Notes under the pieces: generated by a model | Told to the model about the DNA's origin: nothing | What the model saw: only the letters and a program-made list of their open reading frames with translations | Databases searched by the model: none | Shown here: positions 33,987-35,204 of the stretch, piece after piece | How the letters are laid out: each line of letters opens with the position of its first letter | Numbering within the stretch: the first letter of the stretch is position 1 | Position numbers and translations under genes: made by a program | DNA from: QHWK01 sp035315685 | GTDB taxonomy: Bacteria; Acidobacteriota; Vicinamibacteria; Vicinamibacterales; CAVVIG01 | Assembly: GCA_035315685.1 (NCBI GenBank) | Contig: DATFXR010000642.1 | Span: forward strand, 1-35,204 | Reading direction: 5' to 3' | Length of the DNA stretch: 35,204 nucleotides

Positions 33987-35204
33987 TGCCCTCTCCGGAG
34001 CAGCACCGTCTTGATCGTCTCGAACACGATGAACAGATCGAGCGCGATCGACATGTTCTTGATGTAGAAGAGGTCGTACTGCAGCTTCTCGACCGCGTCT
34101 TCGACCGTCGCGCCATACGTGTAGCGGACCTGGGCCCAGCCGGTCAGGCCCGGTTTCACGACATGACGCTGGCCGTAGAACGGGATCTGCGCCATCAGTG
34201 ATTCGACGAACTCCGGCCGCTCCGGCCGCGGGCCGACCAGGCTCATGTGGCCGGCGAGGATGTTCCAGAACTGCGGCAGCTCGTCGAGCCGCGTCCGGCG
34301 GAGGAACCGCCCGACGCGGGTGATGCGCGCATCGCCTGAGGACTTCGTCCAGACCGGGCCGGTGTCGCGCTCGGCATTGGCGCACATCGACCGCAACTTC
34401 CGCACCACGAACACGCGTCCGTCGCGCCCGACGCGTCGCTGGGAGTAGAAGGCCGGTCCCGGCGACGTCAGGCGCACGACGATGGCGAGCAGGAAGATGA
34501 TCGGCGCGGTCAGGACGAGGCCGATGCCGGCGCCGACGACGTCCACGAGCCGCTTCACCATCAGCAGACGGCGGGTCTTGCGGAAGCCGGACGAGAAGAT
34601 CAGCCAGCTTGGACGGAGATTCTCGACCGCAATCTTTCCGGTGTATTCCTCGTACACCGACGTGAGGTGATCGAAGCGCACGCCGTCGAGCTTCATCTCG
34701 AGCAGCTTGTCCATCGGCAGCTTGCCGCGCGCGTCTGCGAGGCTGACGACGACGCGATCGACACCGCGCGCGCGGACCAGCGACGGAATGTCGTCGATCG
34801 TGCCGAGGAATGGCAGTGAGGCGATCGGCCGGGCGGCAGACGGATCGGCGTCCACGAAGCCGACGATCTGCACGCCGATCTCATCGCGCCGATGGAGCTC
34901 CTGCGCCAGCGCCAGGCCGGCGCCGCTCGCACCGACGAGGAGCAGCCGCTCGCGCGGTCCGACCTGTCGGGCTGCCCACGCGAACGCGAGACGCCAGAGG
35001 ATGACGCCGGCTGCGGCCAGTGGCGCCGCCGGCGCAAGGACGCCGCGCGCGACCGTGAGCGCCGGAAACACCGTGTAGACGCCGGCAAGAATCAACAGCG
35101 TGATGCCGATCGCCTCGAGGATGCGAATCAGCAGCTCGGCACGGCTCCCGCCCACGTGCGGATCGTCGTAGAGGTCGCTGTAGTAGAGACACAGCTGCGA
35201 CACG
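33983..35204 (-). CDS. Polyprenyl-phosphate sugar-1-phosphate transferase, XrtA-associated type, N-terminus outside window
   Basis: About 406 residues are present and the frame runs to the window edge; the visible N-terminus (L-C-L-Y-Y-S-D-L-Y-D) is the usual interior sequence of this family, so roughly 50-60 residues are missing. Order: two or three N-terminal hydrophobic helices, a CoA-binding-like Rossmann region (L-L-L-V-G-A-S-G-A-G) and a transmembrane helix in K-R-L-V-D-V-V-G-A-G-I-G-L. The catalytic sugar-transferase domain follows (P-G-P-A-F-Y-S-Q-R-R-V-G, R-K-L-R-S-M, R-R-T-R-L-D-E-L-P-Q-F-W-N, S-L-V-G-P-R-P-E). It initiates repeat-unit synthesis by moving a sugar-1-phosphate onto undecaprenyl phosphate. 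First visible gene of the long overlapping minus-strand run. Confidence 0.94.
   Translation of the reverse strand, partial: VSQLCLYYSDLYDDPHVGGSRAELLIRILEAIGITLLILAGVYTVFPALTVARGVLAPAAPLAAAGVILWRLAFAWAARQVGPRERLLLVGASGAGLALAQELHRRDEIGVQIVGFVDADPSAARPIASLPFLGTIDDIPSLVRARGVDRVVVSLADARGKLPMDKLLEMKLDGVRFDHLTSVYEEYTGKIAVENLRPSWLIFSSGFRKTRRLLMVKRLVDVVGAGIGLVLTAPIIFLLAIVVRLTSPGPAFYSQRRVGRDGRVFVVRKLRSMCANAERDTGPVWTKSSGDARITRVGRFLRRTRLDELPQFWNILAGHMSLVGPRPERPEFVESLMAQIPFYGQRHVVKPGLTGWAQVRYTYGATVEDAVEKLQYDLFYIKNMSIALDLFIVFETIKTVLLRRGQ

Overview
This GC-rich window (sampled coding lines run from about 57% to 80% GC) is part of a large exopolysaccharide (EPS) biosynthesis locus of the exosortase A (XrtA/EpsH, PEP-CTERM) type. 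It most resembles loci of environmental Gram-negative bacteria. The overall style (GC-rich, BACON, FG-GAP and WD40-like propeller modules, many short palindromes) suggests Acidobacteriota, possibly Vicinamibacteria. That taxonomic guess is inference. No rRNA, tRNA, transposase or CRISPR array was seen.

Layout. 1-2860 (+): the 3' part of a GT4 glycosyltransferase, an unrecognised 158-aa protein, an APH-like small-molecule kinase and a SAM methyltransferase. 2861-3249: a convergent gap with two oppositely oriented 8-bp tandem repeats and a palindrome. 3250-6304 (-): a GT4 glycosyltransferase followed by an AsnB-type amidotransferase. 6761-11029 (+): four translationally coupled genes, namely two GT4 enzymes, a hexapeptide acyltransferase and an Stp1-type glycosyltransferase. 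11118-13148 (-): the first of a family of large secreted proteins. 13614-16192 (+): an O-antigen ligase/polymerase of the XrtA type and an acyltransferase-3, in visibly lower-GC DNA. 16290-28317 (-): three more members of the secreted family (1545, 1482 and 783 aa). 28500-35204 (-): an overlapping run in the order sugar transferase (cut by the window edge), polysaccharide deacetylase, FemAB/GNAT-like protein, VanZ-like membrane protein and a tail-anchored YetA/PcRGLX-like protein.

How it works together (inference). The sugar transferase loads the first sugar on the lipid carrier. The glycosyltransferases extend the repeat unit. The methyltransferase, amidotransferase, kinase, acyltransferases, FemAB-like protein and deacetylase decorate it. 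The Wzy/WaaL-like ligase polymerises or transfers it. Neither exosortase, chain-length regulator nor export porin is visible, so these probably lie outside the window.

The most striking part is a set of five proteins that share an N-terminal W-P-D-[GD]-S signature, like that of RIFT-barrel/(alpha/alpha)-toroid polysaccharide lyase-type proteins. Four have signal peptides and one has a C-terminal membrane anchor. The four secreted paralogues form a graded series, from enzyme module only to enzyme plus BACON, FG-GAP, beta-propeller, BACON, Pro-rich linker and two FN3 domains. I propose that they process, release or bind the EPS made by the surrounding genes. This has not been shown.
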